Part shown: piece after piece, positions 34,937 through 47,300 of the stretch
How the letters are laid out: each line of letters opens with the position of its first letter
Numbering within the stretch: the stretch's first letter is position 1
DNA from: Tigriopus japonicus
Lineage: Eukaryota > Arthropoda > Copepoda > Harpacticoida > Harpacticidae
Direction of reading: 5' to 3'
DNA: 64,000 nt
Assembly: GCA_010645155.1 (NCBI GenBank)
Contig: JAAGOF010000209.1
Span: forward strand, 1,141,200 to 1,205,199
Notes under the pieces: model-generated
What the model saw: the letters and a program-made list of their open reading frames with translations, nothing else
Database searches by the model: none
Told to the model about the DNA's origin: nothing
Translations under genes and position numbers: made by a program

Positions 34937-36704
34937 GCAACGTAAAAAGGGACAGCCGTTAGTTGGGAATTTGAACTTCCTAGGCTTGATGAAAAGTCCC
35001 GTTTTATGTTGCTAGATGGTTCAAGAGAAGAATCCAAGATGGTTCAGATGCAAATGAAGTAGTTTGACTCTTACTTGCGATGTATCCAAAAACAGGAGAA
35101 AAAACGAGAAACATCAAATTTTATGCGGAAATCCCTTGGCGTTAATGCCATGAGATGTTGTCTTCGTTTTATCGCCCAAATCCCTAACAGGTGGAAATAT
35201 GGCAAACAAAATCCAATATTGTGGGGATGTTTGAGGTACACCTGTCATTTGAGAGCATGGAATTGCTTTCCAAGCCAAAATTTCTTCAGCTTTCTGAGCC
35301 TATAGAATTGTTTTAAAGTACTGAAGTTTTGTTTAAAATATCCATTCACTTTTGGGCATGAATATCTTGTTTTTAACCACAGATGAACAAGTCAGTTTTT
35401 AAGACCCCATATTCCATATTCTTCATCCAACAAGAGAGTCTTTTTCGTTATATTTAAAAGCACCCTAATTTGCTTTGGTTCACGTGGAAAATTAACTTAA
35501 GGTTGAGTTGAAAAAGTCACAGAAGCTCACGTTCTTGTTTTGAAAACATACATTAGAAAAAAAATTGAGTTTTTGTAACGAATATTCTTTGTTAATGTCT
35601 CTTCAAATAAAAATTGGACTCAATAATTCAATAACTTTTTTCTAACCAATTCAAAAACCATAATATTGACAAAGTCCCAAAATGTTAAAATTAAAAACCG
35701 CCGAGTTGAAAAATTTTAACCCCCCATCAATTATTTCAAGTGTAAATCCTGAAACTGGAAATTTCAAAGTAACTTCCATAAAACAAAGACCCTTGATGGT
35801 CTTTAATTCAACGCAGTTTTCGCCTTAATGAATATGACGCAGTGTATATGTTGTAAAACAGTGTCGAAAATACGCGAATATCCCGCAAATCCTGATCGCC
35901 AAGACCTTGACGAGAAAATCAAACTTACTTGGAGAGTCTTGGCGCAAACGCTGCAAATGTGGAAACCCGCCGATTCGGCTGCCCAAACTTTCTAAATTCG
36001 AGAAATATTTTGAGCTTAGTCGATTAAACGCAGCCTCTCTCTCTTATCTCTGTCAAAATGAAGAGTTGATTTTCAGGTCTGCCATTCATTTGCTATTATG
36101 TTAGGTCATATTTGTCGGAAAAGCTAGTGACTTATCATTTTTGTTTTATTTTGCACAGTTGGTTATTACAAAAGTGCCAAGTTAACATCATGTAACGTCA
36201 TATAAAGACTCAAAAAATCGTGACTAAGCTTTAAAGTAAGCCTGAAGAATTTGAAAACTGGTCACAATATTTCTTTTTGGCAGCTCTTTTATGAGAATTC
36301 GTTCAGCTGTTGTTTTGACTCTTGGGGAAGCTAAAATCGGGCCATTATGGCGGCAGTCTAAATCGGCCGAAACCTAAATTTGATTAGATTTCAATTGTTT
36401 TGACACAACCGTCTATTCATATCTTACGGCAAAGATTGAATTCATTTAATCTTTTTCGTCACTTGGCTCTATGTCAATGGCATCATTTGGGCGATAAATT
36501 TGGAACCAAAAAAGCGATAGCTAGGGTGACCATTTCATTTCCGATGATTGCAATGATTTCCTCTTCGCATAACTCAGGATATACTCCTTCAGGAAGGATT
36601 GTATCCTGAGTTATGAGGTACTTTTACATTTTTTAAAGGTTTTCATGAAGTTTTGGCGTTTTTACCACAGATATTGATAGATACGACATACTGAGCCAGT
36701 CCCC
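34937..36704. other. BOLA3 leader intron and intergenic region
   Basis: No coding exon seen. On the minus strand a donor (CTCCAA|GTAAG at 35929/35928) follows a moderately GC-rich block (about 36040-35929) that could be the non-coding first exon of BOLA3. Part of 36100-36600 is AT-rich spacer. Confidence 0.35.
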
Positions 36705-37135
36705 CCTATCATTCAACAAGCTCTCTTAACTCAAGTCTTTGTAGAGTTTTTTGCTAGCTTAATTTCCAACAAAAGAATGCGCAACAAATTTTTAATATCG
36801 AGAAGGAAAACTACCAAACGCTAAAGTACTAATAAACAACTTGCAAGCAAATTGATTCATCATCAAGAGGCAAACACACAACTGGTGTATCAGTGGATTG
36901 ATCCACAGAATTGGCATTAATGGATCACCTCTTATGTATTCTGTATGACAAATGGAGGGCAACAAATTGAAAACAACAGTTTCAGATACAATAAACCTTA
37001 TCCTATCATTTGGACAGAAATCAGAACAAGGAGCTGCTTGAACCTACCCTGCAGAAGACATCAGTATTCATCGGAAAATTTGGGCTGATTCACGCAACCA
37101 TTTTTCAGCTATTGTATGGTAAAAAACTGAGTGTC
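36705..37135 (+). repeat. Dispersed repeat R2, copy 2
   Basis: Same orientation as 700-1175, with shared blocks such as 'caacaagctctcttaactcaa', 'gagggcaacaaat' and 'gattcacgcaaccatttttc'. It is followed directly by the inverted-repeat element at 37141. Confidence 0.7.
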
Positions 37136-37140
37136 TTTTA

Positions 37141-37499
37141 TAGAGGTTGTGAAGAATTGATTGTTGTCTTTCGCTATGGACGCTGCCAAGACCTGCCGCG
37201 TAGACACGCTGTAGGCCAGCCAGCACTGTCCAGACACATAGGAAGAGACAAATTACCTAATATTTCAAGTAAATTTGCCAACAATGTCACCAACCAATGT
37301 CCTTTTTGATATCGGTAAACAATTATTATACTTATTTATTAGTACAATATCACACATATTGCGAAATAGTTAAAATTATGTTGAGTTTTGTTTCTTCCCG
37401 AGTGCATGGACAATGCTGGCTGGCCTTCAGCGATGTCTACGCAACAGGCTGGTGGGGCGGGAATACAGGGGGACAACAAACAATTCTTCACAACCTCTA
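37141..37499. mobile_element. Inverted-repeat MITE upstream of NUP35
   Basis: The ends TAGAGGTTGTGAAGAATTG (37141) and CAATTCTTCACAACCTCTA (to 37499) are reverse complements. Similarity continues inward through the 'gtaggccagccagcactgtcca' and 'ggacaatgctggctggcctt' segments, giving arms of about 100 bp or more. About 360 bp in all, non-coding. It sits about 300 bp upstream of the NUP35 start codon, so it may touch the promoter. Confidence 0.8.
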
Positions 37500-37804
37500 T
37501 CTATACATATTTATGGTTTTAACATGGTTAGCAACGTGACAAGATCCTCTTTCTTCGCGGAATGAAGTTCAAATTTGGTTTTGAATGGGTTTAAAGAAAA
37601 TAATTCTAAAATAATGATCTTTCTTAGCAACGGCTCGAGTCGTTCCGATCGTCGGGAAAAACTCGCGTATCGAGTCTTGTATCATCCGCTACTTTTTAAT
37701 CTCGTCACCCTGTTCAGCTCTCGGAAAAAACACAACAAAGTTTGAAACGCGGAAAGTGAACCGAAAAACCAATCAAAGAAGAAGAAGAAATCGTGGTTTT
37801 TATC

Positions 37805-40800
37805 ATGGAATCGATGGTTTTAGGCTCACCCGTTCACTCACCCGTGTCTCCACCCGAATATCCACGCACCCCATTAGGTGAAAGCGGCGGATACGCCTCC
37901 TATGGGCGTCAAACTAGCTTGAATATGAACCCTTCTCTGGGTTACAACCCCCCTCCTCATCCAAGTGTCAATACTTTGATGATGTCCACGCCTCACCAAC
38001 ATCATCATAACACCTCCATGGGGGGTGGATCCGGATATTTGCCCGGATATCTTATGGGTGATCCCAATCAGCAGGTGTGTGAATGGAAGAGCTCTTGATT
38101 TTCGGGAGGCATTTTTTGCCATGGAAAAACTTTGCGATGAAACCAAGTTTTGTTTGTAATTTTGATACTTTTTTGAAAGAAAATGCATAATCTGTTGCTT
38201 CCAATTTGGCCTAGCAAACAAAACAGGTATATTGTTGAAAGTCTTTATATTTTTAAGCTGAAACGACTTGGCCATTACTCAATTGTTTTTTAATAGTGAA
38301 CTAGTCTATTCTTGTTGAGGATTTTTTTTGTAGCGAAAAAGAAGAAATGTGCAGTTGTACCAAAATCTTATCACAAAGCATTTTAAACTTTAAATTCACT
38401 CTCGTTTCAGAGCGTCTGGGTCATACAAGAGATGTTACAAACGAGACAAACTTTACGAGAAACCCTCCCTTTTTTAATCTTGGGGCGAGCTCTCCCAAAC
38501 CTTGCATTTCATGCCCCATTATAACCATAGATACTCTTCATAATTCATCCTATTTTACTTATCTCGTAAATCTTGCTCTCGATAGAGAAAAAATCTCAAA
38601 GTAACATCTTTTTTTCTTCCAGAGTTCGAGTCGCATGATTTCACCGTCCAAAATGAATCGTTCACTCTCGCATCACGCCCAACAACACACCTCCACGCCT
38701 CAAACTCCAGGTCCTCATTTACCTTTTCAAGGTGAGGCTGCCAATCGATCCGGTTTGGTCGGTGAGGGTGGAGCCGGAACGAGCACGCCCCTTCGAAATG
38801 GCGGTTTCCTGACGCCCAATGCTAGTTATATTCGTACACCTTCGGCTGAAAAGCCCGGAGGTCCGCCCACGCGGAGTCTGTTTAGTTCGATGCACACGCC
38901 TAATGGTAAATCTCGAGGCACACCCATGCCCAATACGCCCCAATTGAGCTTTGGGGGGACGCCTCAGTTCAATAATCAGTCTATTAGAGAGGAGGTTCTC
39001 AATAGTTCGAGGTATGTGGGATATTTTGGAGGGTGAAATGAAGCTGTGGGCAATAATGATGAGGTTGATTTTGATTTTAGTTATGCGCAAGAAGGCGTGG
39101 GAAATTGGGTGACCGTGTTTGGGTTTCCTCCGTCGGCTTCTGGATACGTTTTGTCCCAGTTTTCTCAGTGTGGCACGGTTCTACAGAATCAAATGCCGCC
39201 CAACGGAAATTGGATGCACATCAAGTTTCAGACTAAGTAAGCGTTTATTCATTCTTTTTTGAGGGTTACGGATTTTTATTACATCTTCAAGGAAGAGATT
39301 CCATTTAAAGAAGTTAATCATTACCGTTAGTGCAGAAAATTGACAGTCACATGATATTTGTTCTACCAACGAGTTACTTTTGGCAGATCTGAGCAACCCA
39401 TGAATAGTGGGTTAAATAGGAATAGTTTTTAAAAAATTGTCCATTCCTGCCTTAAATGCTATTAGAGGATCAGCTCCTACATATTCCCGACGAAGACGAA
39501 TGGCTAACAAATTGAACAATGAAGGAGCCCGATAAAGAAGAGAGGAGGTTGATCGAACTAGCCTTGATTCCCTTGGATTTGGAGGTGCTCTCATAACGCA
39601 TGTAAAACCTCTATGTCGCTACAACTGACCTCAAATCCTGGGTTAGGACAGAGCCCATGTACGCTCTTGAAGACATACAGTATCAGATACCTTTCATACC
39701 TTCTCTGAGTACTGTACAACCCTAACTTCTGGAGCCACTCCCAATACGAGAGCTCTCTCAATCCTGTGATGTTCCTAATAAGACATCTTTGGACCTGCTT
39801 GACCTTTTGCAAACCTGCTGAACTCATTGGAGCCCAAATAGGGGAAGCATATTCAAGAAGCGGTTGAACAATCGACTTGTACCTTGTACAGAGTTAGCAT
39901 CGTAATACTAGGCCGCATGTTAACGCAGCTAATTCAAAAAGCGAGAGTACACAAAATCAAGTCAGATTGACGTGCTTAGAGTATATACTCTCGACAGCTG
40001 TTGTGTTTGAAACACAGGAGCTGGGGTGAGTATATACTCGACAAACGTTAATCTGACTTGATTTTGGTGTACTCTCGCTTTTTGAATTAGCTGCGTTAAC
40101 ATGTGGCCTACTATCTCTGGACCTGAAAGTGCGATAGATCCAGCCACGCGTTTGTAATGACTTCCCCACTTTCAAGTGGATATGCTCATCAAACTTTTCA
40201 TCATCTTGGATGACAACTCTTAAATCCCTCATGGACGATACTTACTCAATATCACAACCTCCATCGTCTTTGAGTGGAACTTCTAATTTTGACGTCCCAT
40301 ACGCCATTGTTCGGAATTTCATCCAGTTCAATGACATATTACTCTGACCAACCCAAGAGTATACTTTCTCCAAGTCTTCACATAAACATTTTGAGTCCTG
40401 ACCGTTCCTTCCACAAACTGATTTTGTGTCATCAGCATATGAAGAAATACTGGATTTTGTTCTAAACTTCTGGAGAGGAGCAATAAAGAGAACATTGTTT
40501 GTGTCTTTCCAGATTGCAAGCTCAAAAGGCGCTGACGAAGAACAACAAGATTCTGGGTGGCAGCATCATGATCGGCGTGTCTCCCTGCACGGATGCCAAT
40601 GTTGACGAGGCCTCGAACACGTCTTGTTTGTTCAATCAGAGTCTGACAACAACGGCCAGCCAGCAAACTGAGACCAACGACTCGATGAGGGTGACGAATC
40701 TGAATGCCAGCTTGGGCGGCACTCAGCTCAATCGATCCATTCGACCTTTGGCACAAGCTTATAAAGCGGCCAACAATGATTTGGAGGTAAGGGAGCAAAA

Positions 40801-41231
40801 ACATCCGTGGGTGGTTGGAAAAGAAAATATGAAATTGATTAATTATAGGTTCTTACGTTTATAACTTTCTCCTCAGGACTTTATATAGTACAATAAAAGT
40901 GAAGAGAAAGAACTTCCCTTTTGAATTGTGGGTTCAAAAAGGCCCAGATGTGTTTAGGTATTTCAATTCAAACCTATAATTTGAAACACTTCCTCTTCAC
41001 GACGTTTTCTTTCGTTTCGGCAATTTTAACATTTTTCTGGCTCTGAATTTCGGTTAAACTTTAGCAAAAAAATTGGAAGAGTGTGATGTGAACAGTGATT
41101 AATTTCTCCATCCGCGAGTTGAATCAAAGCGATTATTATTGCCCTTGTTTCAGATCTCGGGTACGGCTGGTACGCCTAATCGAAGTTCGGGCATTGTGGG
41201 CAAGGCCATGGAGTATATTTTCGGTTGGTAA
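37805..41231 (+). CDS. NUP35: Nucleoporin NUP35 (Nup53/MPPN family), five exons
   Basis: Linker nucleoporin of the nuclear pore inner ring that contacts Nup93, Nup155, Ndc1 and the membrane (family knowledge). Exons: 37805-38074, 38623-39011, 39081-39236, 40513-40786, 41154-41231; all are GT-AG and in frame. Product 388 residues; human is 326. Residues 1-220 are a disordered Ser/Pro/Thr-rich region with histidine runs. The atypical RRM of Nup35 (MPPN) is at about 222-315 (GNWVTVFGFPPSASGYVLSQF, NWMHIKFQTK, ILGGSIMIGV). The tail ends in the conserved amphipathic helix GKAMEYIFGW, which binds membrane. Starting at ATG 37805 gives MESMVLG; no upstream in-frame ATG. Intron 3 carries a LINE fragment on the opposite strand. 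Its stop lies 163 bp from the GID8 stop. Confidence 0.95.
39412..40495 (-). mobile_element. Decayed non-LTR retrotransposon (jockey/CR1-like), 3' part
   Basis: The minus strand encodes fragments of a LINE reverse transcriptase: a YADD box (SSYADDTK near 40430-40450), a thumb-region segment also present at 44765-44956, then the typical C-terminal stretch (LSYWEWLQKLGLYSTQRRYE, LFNLLAIRLR). Stops and frame changes show that it is dead. It fills most of NUP35 intron 3 and reaches to within about 20 bp of the exon 4 acceptor. A MITE interrupts it at 39911-40108. Confidence 0.85.
39911..40108. mobile_element. MITE with TACTA target duplication inserted in the LINE
   Basis: A 198 bp element with ends GGCCGCATGTTAACGCAGCT (39911) and AGCTGCGTTAACATGTGGCC (to 40108); the arms are similar over about 55 bp. 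Flanked by TACTA at 39906-39910 and 40109-40113. The LINE copy at 44765-44956 has the same site with a single copy of this pentamer and no insert, which proves the boundaries and the 5 bp duplication. Confidence 0.92.
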
Positions 41232-41331
41232 AAATCCTGGTGCGGCTTTTTTGAAGCGAAAATATTTTCCATACGACAAAGAAAAATACAGACATGAATG
41301 ATCAACTACATAAAAAACCACTGAGGACAGT

Positions 41332-41337
41332 TTTATT
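41332..41337 (-). terminator. Poly(A) signal AATAAA (minus strand)
   Basis: TTTATT on the plus strand, about 58 bp beyond the GID8 stop codon and inside the 163 bp NUP35-GID8 convergent spacer. Confidence 0.55.
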
Positions 41338-41394
41338 ATACTGAGTCAAGTGCAGGAATGAATGTACACGTACAAAACACGAAGAGCTCTTCGC

Positions 41395-44300
41395 TCATTG
41401 ATCAATTAAATGTCCTTGATAATCCAACTGTTGCGGGGGCGGAGGTGGGTGTGGCTGTGAATTTCGAGTCTTTGGCATTAGGGATATCTCCATAGGATCC
41501 GAGGGATCAAAATCCAACACGCGTTTGTACGCCACGCCCTTTTTGCCAAGTTCCTTTTGAGACCAGAGCAATAACTTCAAGAGTCCAGCCAATTTGGGCT
41601 GGGAATACTCTGCATTCTCGGCCTTTAAGAGGGCTGCATTCAATTCACTGGCAACCTGATTGATTGAATGAATAGAACAAGGGTTAAGTTTCGAGGTGGA
41701 CGTTGGACAATATGGACAACACAAAACGGCTAACAAAATTTTGGGAGCGAACAGTATTTCTTGCTTTGATTTCAACAGGCTTGGTTAAGATGAGCAATTG
41801 ATGAAAGGAGTTTTTGAGAGCTGGGAACGCCAACCCTTAGGTATGATTAGAGAGCGGGTTTTCAGTTGATAGGAAGGACAAAGAAATTATCTTTCCAATG
41901 GATTAGTTGGGCCCAGGATTGTGACACCTTTTTTTTCTTTCCGTTGGGTCCAACTTCCTTGTTGTTCCTTGTCACAAACCTGGGCCAGACTAGAGCTAGG
42001 CCAGACTAGAGCTAGGCCAGACTAGAGCTAGGCCAGACTAGTGATGTGACTTGGGCAAGTAATGAGTCATCACAGACACCCCAAGCACAAGTTGTTGACA
42101 AGCATTACTTGGGCAATACACCAATACACTTCCCAAGCTCAAGGAACATTGGAAGATGCAGTTGCCGGCAGTTGCTCTTGGAAGAGTTAAGATACTTGCA
42201 GTGTGACTTAGAAGAAAAGAATGTCAAGTTGCATTTTCAATGATCTTTTGACCTTAATAATTTAGCAATAAACAGTGGAAGTGAAACAAAAAATATTTTG
42301 ATTTGGATAGCATTTGCAAAACCATGTTTTTTCTTTAGTTTCCGTTCTAAGCCACACATGAATACACTTTTCAGGCCAATCAAGAATGAGATTTAACAGT
42401 CACACTTGGGAACAAGCTCGGTCACTCAGAGTTGCTAGAAAAAAATATAAGATGCCAACTCTTTTTTTTTTTTTTTGAAATATTCTCAAAAGCTTTTGCA
42501 TTTCTCGATACAAAAGCTTTGAATTGTGTATTTTCATCTAAAAATCCATCCTAACAAGGGCATGGACCCTATTTCGCTGAAACTTTCTGGTTAATTGAAA
42601 TTCTGATGCCGAAGGTTTAGTCTTCATTCCTAGCAAATTTGGCAAACCTGTAAGGTGGGAAAAATACTTGTACAGGCACCCAAGTAGACCCAAGTTTCGG
42701 CAAGTCCAAGGTACTGTACCGGACCGCTTGCCCAAGCTCCTGTTTGCCTCCCATCACTAGGCCAGACTAATCCATTAGCAGCTACTATTTGTCAAAGTGG
42801 TAAAAAATGCACAAAATAAATTCGGGGAAGAAGTAAATAATTGGTTGAATTAGTGAAAATTTAATGGTTTTTGGGTTCTTACATATATTAAACGTCTTGT
42901 AAGAATTTGTTTGTAATAGAATAAATGTTTTTAACAACAACCCTTTCCCATAGATTATTTCCTTGGAAAAAGGAAACGACCAAAGGCCAATCATCTTTTT
43001 TTTAATCTAGAGATTGCTAAATTCTAAAATTGCTTTAGAATTGAAAACGTTCAAAATATTCACGAAACCAACGCTCATTGCAGAAACATGAACAAAAAGT
43101 TGAAAAAATCGCTCAAAATCAAGAAAAAAGAAGAGATGTTAAAAATTGGAAATCTAATTTTAGAAAATAAGTTGCTATTGTTGTTGTTACCTTTTGACGA
43201 TGAGAGGCTGAGAGAAGGTTGGCAAAGGGAGATTGCTCGGGGTTTTCGAAGGCCAATAAGGCCATAGTTCGTTCCAGTTCTTCGAGAATGGCCGGATCCT
43301 CTTCGCCTCGTTCGGCTAATTGCTCGGAAGCAAATTTGAGCGCTTCTTCCACGCGACTCTCTCGTATCAATTCGATTAGTTGCTGTTGCTGCATGAAAAA
43401 CAAAGACTTACAAGAACTGCTCAAAACATTTCTGCGGAAATTCTACTCTCTTGTACCAATTTGATTGAGAGGATTTTCAAGGAACTGCATCAAATAAGGA
43501 CTGAAGGTGATAAGGAGAGCGGCGGAAACATTAAATTTTGACGCCCAAATACTTAAGATTTTTTTAAAGAACATACTTAAAGTGCATCCAAATAATAACA
43601 AAAAAAACGATTATATTTATGAGGTACTTTTAAGTGGAGCATTAGCAAGAGGAGTAGCGAAACATTCTTTTTTTTCAACTCCTTTCAACAACAGTTCAGG
43701 TTCAGTGTTTTGCGTTGAAACAAATAATTAGGGAATTGCAATTCTGAAAGGCTTCTGATCCATTTCTAACCTGGTCGGAGTTCACAAATCAATATCATCT
43801 TGATCCTACCAATCTACTATATAGAGGTTTCAATGTTCATACTTGCAAGTGGAAGAATAGGTATCGATCATCGTCGAGCAATTCAGGATAGAGTTGATGA
43901 ACAATAAGGATGGCATCACGGATTTGTCCGGTTTGAATGGCGTTCCGGATTTTGATCCGGTTGTCCATATCGCCCACATCATCAGGCAACGAGACATTGG
44001 CCTCGTTTTGAAACTTCTCGGCGGCTTCTTTGAAGCCCTCTGAAATGGAAAATTGCAAATAATAAATCATAGATTGAGGATGTGAATGAACCATGACTCC
44101 TTCTTTGCGAGAACTTTTGCCTTACCCTTAAAGATTCGTAACATGGACTAAAGGTAGACTGGGCTTGCAACTCGTGCAAATACACGATTAACGTATAAAT
44201 TGAATTGAAGACTCGCCTCTTATGAGCAGATGTTATTTTACAAATGGTGTTGTCTGACAAACTAGTTCGAAGTTATGATTTAATTAGACTAGGTACACCC

Positions 44301-47300
44301 TGACATGAAAGTTTTGTCGTTATTTTGAACCAAAATATTTTCATTACGTAAGAGTAGATTTGAACGACTTGACATGCAATCTGTCCCCAACTAGTCTCTT
44401 CTTCCTCGGAAATGACATTTGGGATGCTATCAACCAAACTGGAAAGTGGGGAAAGCTCAACGTTTTTCCTCACTTTATCAGGTGTCTTCCCTTTGCCTAA
44501 AATCTTGATGAACGGTTGAGATTTCATGAGCTTTGGAATTATGACGGAGAACAATATTTCCCGTTATTTTTGGTTAGAGGTGTTTGTTCCAAAACTAGTC
44601 AGTCTCCTTTCTCCAAAACCGAGAAAAATTTGATACCCGTGACTCACTATTTTTTCGCAACGGTTTAAAGGCAGATGGAACCGTGCAAAAAGAAAACGCC
44701 GGACATCAAGTTGACAATTGATGTTCCAGGAATAATTTATCACGTATTTGTCCTTAAATAGTCCATGAGGGACTTAGGAGTTGTCGTCCAAGATGATGGA
44801 AAGTTCGATGAGCATATCCAGTTGAAATTGGGAAAGGCATTTCAAACGTGTGGTTGGATCTATCGCACTTTCAAGTCCAGAGATAGTATTACGATGCTAA
44901 CTCTGTACAAGTCGATTGTTCAGCCGCATCTTGAATATGCCTCACCCATTTGGGCTNNNNNNNNNNNNNNNNNNNNNNNNNNNNNNNNNNNNNNNNNNNN
45001 NNNNNNNNNNNNNNNNNNNNNNNNNNNNNNNNNNNNNNNNNNNNNNNNNNNNNNNNNNNNNNNNNNNNNNNNNNNNNNNNNNNNNNNNNNNNNNNNNNNN
45101 NNNNNNNNNNNNNNNNNNNNNNNNNNNNNNNNNNNNNNNNNNNNNNNNNNNNNNNNNNNNNNNNNNNNNNNNNNNNNNNNNNNNNNNNNNNNNNNNNNNN
45201 NNNNNNNNNNNNNNNNNNNNNNNNNNNNNNNNNNNNNNNNNNNNNNNNNNNNNNNNNNNNNNNNNNNNNNNNNNNNNNNNNNNNNNNNNNNNNNNNNNNN
45301 NNNNNNNNNNNNNNNNNNNNNNNNNNNNNNNNNNNNNNNNNNNNNNNNNNNNNNNNNNNNNNNNNNNNNNNNNNNNNNNNNNNNNNNNNNNNNNNNNNNN
45401 NNNNNNNNNNNNNNNNNNNNNNNNNNNNNNNNNNNNNNNNNNNNNNNNNNNNNNNNNNNNNNNNNNNNNNNNNNNNNATCCTAACTAATCCAAAAACATT
45501 CTAGGCACTTGTTGGGGCACACGGGTGGTTTGATTGCGCCAAAGTGTCCAAGTATTGCCGTCATTTTTAGGCACAAAGTATGACGACGACACAACTTTCG
45601 TGTCAGGGTATATGTTGCACGACCCCTGTATACTTGCGTATACATATGCGTCAAGAGCGAGCAACATGACCAAAATCATGTACCTTTTAAACCTAAGACG
45701 TCTCACACAGAAAATAATCATTTTCAATTTTCGCTTACATTTCTATTAATATTCGCTTACATATTTTCCAAATATCAAAATATGCGTAAGAGCAACATCT
45801 TTACTGTCCAAGATATTGGATTTTGATGAGTTTTTCGCTTTAAACGCCTATTTTTTGAATAAATCATAAATTCAAACAGGGTGGCATAACAACACAACAT
45901 GCAAAAAAACATCTGCTCATAAGCGGTAAATCGTCATTTCGATTTTCAGCATCATTCCGAAAATTGTGCATTTTGACCAAAACTCAGGTGTCACTTTTTC
46001 TCAGAGGATAAAAAGGTAGAAATAAAATTGTGGGATAAATATGTATGCATTGTTTATGCGAGTAGAAAAATATCAAAGCTTTTTTCTCGACTGCAATATC
46101 TCTCAAACAAGAGAATTACATACATTCCAAAACATACGAATTACATTGAACATCTTGAAATTTGGACTCTTTGAAAAAAATTTGCTCAAAAATACGGTTG
46201 ATTGTCGCTACAGGTTAGTCTGACAGATTTTGAAAAGATTTTAACCATTTTTGGGTTACTAATTGCAATCAATCTCAAAAAGTGTTCAGCCCCCCTTCCA
46301 ACCCTGCTCTGAAGTCTAGTGGATTTACGCGTCGAACGGCGCGACCTGAACCAAGAATGGGCCCCTTTAGTACATTCAATTGTTCGAAAATCAAAACAAC
46401 CAAGGATGAATATTGACACTGTAAAAATCCAATGTGTAAAATAAACACGCAATAAACATTGTTATTATAAACACTTAAAAAGAACATTAGGTTACCGGAT
46501 GATTCATATGGAATTACTCGGAAATGTTTAATCTTACAAAAAATATATGAAGCTCAAAAAGATGAATCAGATAACAAGTCTTAAGGTACACACGGCTTTT
46601 ATTCCCTTCATGTCGCCTTATTTTTGATCATAACCAAATTTAGAAAGGAAGAAAAAAGTCAGAGTCACGAACGCCCTATTTTCGAAAATGACCCATCCAG
46701 GGAAAAATCATCGGCGCTTAAGCCAAGGATACCTTTAACCATAGGATTGGACATGACTTTGGGCGAAGCTAAAGATCCTCATGACAGGACCTTGAGGCGA
46801 AGCCAAGCCATTTTTAACTGAATGATTTTAGAAGTCCTAAAATAGTCATAGAAGATCCGTTGCGGTCCCAAATAGCGTTATGTGAGAAAAAAAAATGTGA
46901 GTTTTTCATGTGATGACTCGGTTATTGTCATTTTAGTCAAATGTTTCGAAAGTTACAACTTATGTAGTAAAAAATCAAGAATGTTGGTTTAAGACGACCG
47001 CAAAGAAAAAAGAAATTGTACCTTGGTAGTTAAAAAGAGCAACGAAATATCAACTTTTGGTCTAAAGTTTTCCCTTTATGAATAACAATTAAAATAAAAA
47101 GTGGCCTAGCTTCGCCCATGTCCACTCCTGAGCTAAAGTCCTCCCAGCTTAAGTGTTGAGATTGGGTGTTATTTTCTCTCTAGCTTTTCCACCGAGTGTT
47201 TGTCCCATCCCATCCAATGAAAGCTAGGTTCTTATATGGTTTCAATCACGAGTTTTAGACGGCACAACTAGGTGTTGCGTTTCTTTTGAAACACCCGGTA

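Noticed and set aside
44765..45504. Frames of 180-240 codons running through the N gap
   Set aside because: The gap translates to X; only the LINE fragment before it is real sequence.
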